NCBI GenBank assembly: GCA_025331565.1 | Contig: JAFREQ010000014.1 | Coordinates: 12,884,001 to 12,948,000 of the forward strand | Source: Holacanthus passer | Taxonomy: Eukaryota; Chordata; Actinopteri; Pomacanthidae | Length of the DNA stretch: 64,000 bases | Reading direction: 5' to 3' | Shown: positions 59,885-64,000 of the stretch, piece by piece | How the letters are laid out: the number at the start of each line of letters is the position of its first letter | Position numbering within the stretch: position 1 is the stretch's first letter | The notes under the pieces: generated by a model | What the model was told of the DNA's origin: nothing | What the model saw: the letters and a program-made list of their open reading frames with translations, nothing else | Databases searched by the model: none | Program-made: the position numbers and the translations under genes

Positions 59885-62381
59885 GTAAGCCCTTGTCATG
59901 GCCCATCTGATTGTGACTCTTCATTAATCATTCAGTTTCCCCAGTTTACTGATAATTGTAGTCCCACCTTTTTAACACCACATTCACTCATTTACTTTTT
60001 CCTTTTACACTTTGTGCTGAATAAGCTGGTTTTAGGAATTAAGACACATTCTAAATTAATCAATGATTGAGTTCTGGGTTTTACATCACAAACATCATCT
60101 CTGTTGGAATAATCTGCTATAGATTCTCTAAAGTAGCAACTCTGTAACAGAAGTACTCCCTCAGGCTTGAGGCTGATGCATCATACAATCAATTCCAAGT
60201 TGACCCACTCTGTGCTTTGTCTTGAGCTTAGTCAATAAAGCAAAGTGGTGCTTCACTCGATGATGTGATAGTGACGACAGCCATGATAATGATTTCATCC
60301 CAACACCATCTGACTCACTGAAAGTATGCCATCTCTTCTCAGGCCAAAAGGTGCTCCAGTTTCCTGGAGAGATGTTTGAGCTGCGGTGTAATGTCTTTAT
60401 TACATCGTGTGAATGAGGCTAAAAAGGGAACCAACCTTTGCCGCAGCTGTAAACATGGCCTCCCTTTCACGCACTGTTTATAAATTGGTGGCATTAGAGG
60501 GAGGAATGTCAGCTTTCACTGTCGGAAGGAAGCCAGGCTATGCCATGTGTGTGTAGCCTGCTCCCTCTCAGCTACAGCTCAGTGCTCTCCGCCTTGCAAC
60601 TAAATCATTGCCGCCATGGCTTTTCATTTATGAAGCAGCTAGCAAAGGTCAAGTAGTGGTGCTGTTGGTGGAGGGGGGTGACCCACATTGCTTGGGGACT
60701 TAATGGGAAGAAGTAGGAAATTATAGCCAGTGTGTTGTGTTATGTTCTCCAACTACCTACTCATACACACATCCAACTCTTAGCCTTCCTTTTTTTCTTT
60801 TCAGCTGCTAAAGAGACAACTTCAAGTAGCTGCAGTGAAACTGCCAGACCTCCCCATCCTACACTTTCTGTCTAGCTGCGTAATCTTGTTGGCTAAATTA
60901 TCTCTGCGTCGGTATCAGTGGAGGTCCTCAAGCAGGCAGTCACACTGAACCCAATCCTTGTTGTTGTTCACTCTCTATCTCTGTCTCTCTAATGCTCTGC
61001 AGCGGACTCCATTGAAGCCTTTTTTGCTCTGCATTTCATGTTTAATAGAGAGAGCACCGGCGCTTTGTCTCATAGTTGACCATGCGGAGAGGGGGGAGTA
61101 GAGAGGAAGAGAGGGGGTAAAAAAAAAACGGAAGCAGTCAGTCACATCAATGAAACATTCAAAAGGCATATAAACAAAGTCGACCGTCTCAGTGGATTAG
61201 CTTTGCGGAATATTTATATTTCCACATCCGAGTGAACAGCACAGCCAGTGTCTGGTTGACGGGGAAGATTTATGTTTCCTGTCTTCTCCTTCAATTAGTT
61301 TGACAGGTCTAGAGCGGCCCGGGTGTCACAACCTGCTCCCGCCACATAGACTGGAGCTGTTAGATTGGTTTAGATTAGGGATGAGCCAGGATTGGGTGGC
61401 CCCAGCACCGGTACACTAGTTTGTAATTTACCTCCTATTGTCAACATAGAGGATCCTCCACCTCAGCAACTGACCTCCTGCTGTCTCCTCTGCTTATTGT
61501 TCAAGTGATAAGCCTTATGTGTGTGTGCACATATGTGTGCGTGTGCCGCGCGTTTCCTCCTCCTGCTTGGTCATTGGTAGCAGCCTTCTTGCAATCAGAT
61601 TTGATGTGTGCAGCTTAGGCAGGCACAAAGCCTGCAATGGATTATGCTTTACTAAATGTTAAATCCCTTTATAGCCGTCGAGTGACACACAATATGTAAA
61701 ACTGACCACCCTCGGAGAGGGATTTACACCGCCCCAGACATGGGGAGAGGGAAGAAGTCGGTGTTGGAAAGCAGTGCAGAAACTAGAAGAAATTGTGAAT
61801 CAAAATACTGTTTTGATTTCTTTTGTTACAGGGAGCTTTAAAAACATACAGGCCCATGTCTTCACATAAGAAATAACAGGTAATCTAGTATTGAAACCGT
61901 CTGCACACTTCCAATCTCCAGCCACCCTCCAATCTCTCTGCTTAGCCTTTCTATCCCTTGAAGATGGGTTCAGGCGGCTTAGTGCACATCGATTGGATGG
62001 GGAAGGGTTGAAGGAGAAGTGAAATGGGCCAATAGGTGGGCCTGCAGCTAAATCTAGCTCTGCTGCTGTTTAAAAAGGATGGAAGGAGTGTGTCTGTGGT
62101 GGTGGCTGGGGGACTGTGTCCCGGGTCATTTGTATGGTCTGCTGCTGGGGTGAACAGCCTGATGCAGTGCAGGCAGACATACCAAATCGATCTGTGCCCT
62201 GTGGCTGAGCTCTCACCACTTCCCCTGGCCTGGCCAGACACCTCCGCAGCCTGTTCTCTACACTCATCCACCCCCCCAGCCCCCCACCCCAGATTATAGA
62301 TCCTCTCTCTGGAGATTATACACACTGCCATGGGGGGATCAATAGAAGACACCCTAGAAGCTTGGACGCACAAAAACATGT

Positions 62382-62384
<3 letters not shown>
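59885..62384 (+). other. rere: rere intron after first coding exon
   Basis: Searched by eye for the next exon, which should begin the BAH core (D-CVYIES type); none seen. Intronic sequence with an A-run at about 61120-61128. Confidence 0.65.

Positions 62385-62418
<34 letters not shown>
62385..62418. repeat. (CA)n microsatellite
   Basis: About 17 CA units. The opposite strand gives the CVCVCV stretch of the long minus-strand chance ORF at 61951-62745. Confidence 0.95.
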
Positions 62419-62419
<1 letters not shown>

Positions 62420-64000
62420 CACACTGATAACCAGTATTTGTGCGCACTCACAAGTGTACTGTAACACATATACATACACACACTAATGCATATACAAGGA
62501 ATGCTTTTAACAGGCATAGCCACGGTCCCTATCTCCAACAAGCACACTCCTGCAACACACACAAGCTCAGCCAAACACACACACATAGTACTATCCACAT
62601 CGCTCATCCCTCCTATCCACTGCAGCAAGACTCTGCCTGGTAGCTGGCTACCATAGAATGTCTGCTTCCTTCCTAACTGACTGACTGGTCTGTTTAAAAT
62701 GGAGAGAGCTAATGGAAACCACCTGCCCCCCATACAGACACACACACAGATACACTCACTCCTTCTGCTCTTCTACCTTGGTTGAAGTCACACAACATGG
62801 CTGCCACAGCCACACCAAGGCTACACTTGATTAGATTTAGTAATTTCTTCTTAGGAAGTGATGGTTTGTGTTGTCAGTGCAGTGTATCATACAGAGAGAT
62901 TGCAGGCTCGTCTGAGAAAAAACACCTTGTGTGTCTGAGTGTTGGGGGAGTTGTTGATGTGGACAGCTGGCGCTTCTTGCCGCAGCCACCACAGAACCCT
63001 GGGGAGTGTGTATGAGTGTGTGTGTGTCATTGTATGTGTCATGTGCACACACAGAAAGCAATTCAGCAGGAGTATGTCTGACACACACATGTAGAGCTGG
63101 ATAACCAGCCCTTCTTCCCTCCCCCTTTCTTTAAACTCAGGACCAACTGTTAACAGTCACACAAACCTGCCATGTTCATTGTTTTTACAAAGGCTTACAT
63201 TTTCTTTCTTAAACGTATGTCAGCTGTAATTTTCTTTTTGTTGTGTGTATGGCATACAGCCATTATTGCTAACTATCCACAATATCTGTATCTGTACAAA
63301 TGCTGACATTCATTAACCACATCCGGTACACTTTTATAACTTGTATATTTTTATAAAAGTCTAAAATATAACTCCTCTAAGGCTGACTTACCAGCTCTCA
63401 TACATCAAACCTTTAGTTATTGTTAGTCTGTCATTTAAAAAAATATTCAGTGCCTTTTAAAAGAGAATTATTAGTTGATTAAATTTAAGGTACATGTCAC
63501 AGAATTTCATTATCTATTTACCATTTCATTATTTAAATCTGCACTGCCAATCATTTTTGAGCAACTGAAGTACCGTTCCTTTTAGATGGATATTTCATTC
63601 AGTGTAAAGTAAATTATACTTCATAGGAGCCAAACACGTCTGAATTCTGTTTTCGAAACGGGTCCTCTTGAGAAGACAGTATAATGTGGTTCAATAAGTG
63701 TTGGAGTGGTTATTCTAGAGCCAAGACACCGTAGGCTAGAGCTCGATTAGCATAGCACATCCGCTCTGCTACAAAGGCTAGCTGTCGATCAGTTTGCTGT
63801 TTCCAGTGAAGCTACCATGAGGGACAAGCCCTTGGAGTCATCTCATATTGAAACATAGCAGTATGAATCTGTAGCCTGTCGCTAACTGAACAGATCTATT
63901 TTTAAAAAGGCCTCTCTGCTCTCCCAACTCTCCCCACGCTAGAGACTCTGGGAAAAGGGCTTTTTAGTGAAATCTAACCACCTGCCGACTGCTAAATGAG
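62419..64000 (+). other. rere: rere intron, to window end
   Basis: CA-rich up to about 62760, then AT-rich. No exon recognised before the window ends. Confidence 0.6.

Noticed and set aside
59633..60070. 145-residue plus-strand ORF overlapping the rere coding exon
   Set aside because: Out-of-frame shadow of the GC-rich rere exon; the true frame starts at 59518.
61951..62745. 264-residue ORF on the minus strand, the longest in the window
   Set aside because: It contains CVCVCV from a (CA)n repeat, shows no domain or signal pattern, and lies inside the rere intron; chance ORF.

Overview
This is nuclear DNA from a ray-finned fish. The evidence is vertebrate exon/intron structure with GT-AG splice sites, a vertebrate alpha-enolase gene, the first coding exon of the atrophin-family co-repressor rere, many CA/CT microsatellites, and relics of short DNA transposons of types common in teleost genomes. 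A percomorph-like fish is a guess from intron size and repeat style; the sequence does not prove it.

Layout. Positions 1-1178 are the end of an eno1 intron whose upstream coding exon lies outside the window. Positions 1179-5407 hold ten constitutive coding exons of eno1 on the + strand, ending in a TGA stop, a 3' UTR and an AATAAA signal at 5838. Between exon 3 and canonical exon 4 there is an extra exon of the same length and phase (59 nt, 1407-1465) encoding a diverged version of the same 20 residues. This is a candidate mutually exclusive exon and the most interesting item in the window. Positions 5863-8240 are intergenic, with a three-copy diverged tandem repeat at about 7490-8155. A CT/CA/CG compound microsatellite at 8249-8335 precedes a CpG-containing region with a strong splice donor at 8744, a candidate first exon of rere. 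Almost all of 8.7-59.4 kb then appears to be rere 5' intronic sequence, with a second CpG-rich candidate first exon at about 41.47-41.90 kb. The first coding exon of rere is at 59374-59884 (ATG at 59518). The remainder, 59885-64000, is intron; no BAH-domain exon was recognised before the window ends.

The eno1-rere order and same-strand orientation match the human 1p36.23 neighbourhood, which supports both identifications. Eno1 is a cytosolic glycolytic enzyme and Rere a nuclear receptor co-repressor; they are neighbours by old synteny, with no sign of a shared pathway. Long low-complexity ORFs in the intron (for example 61951-62745 on the minus strand) come from CA/GT repeats and are not called as genes.
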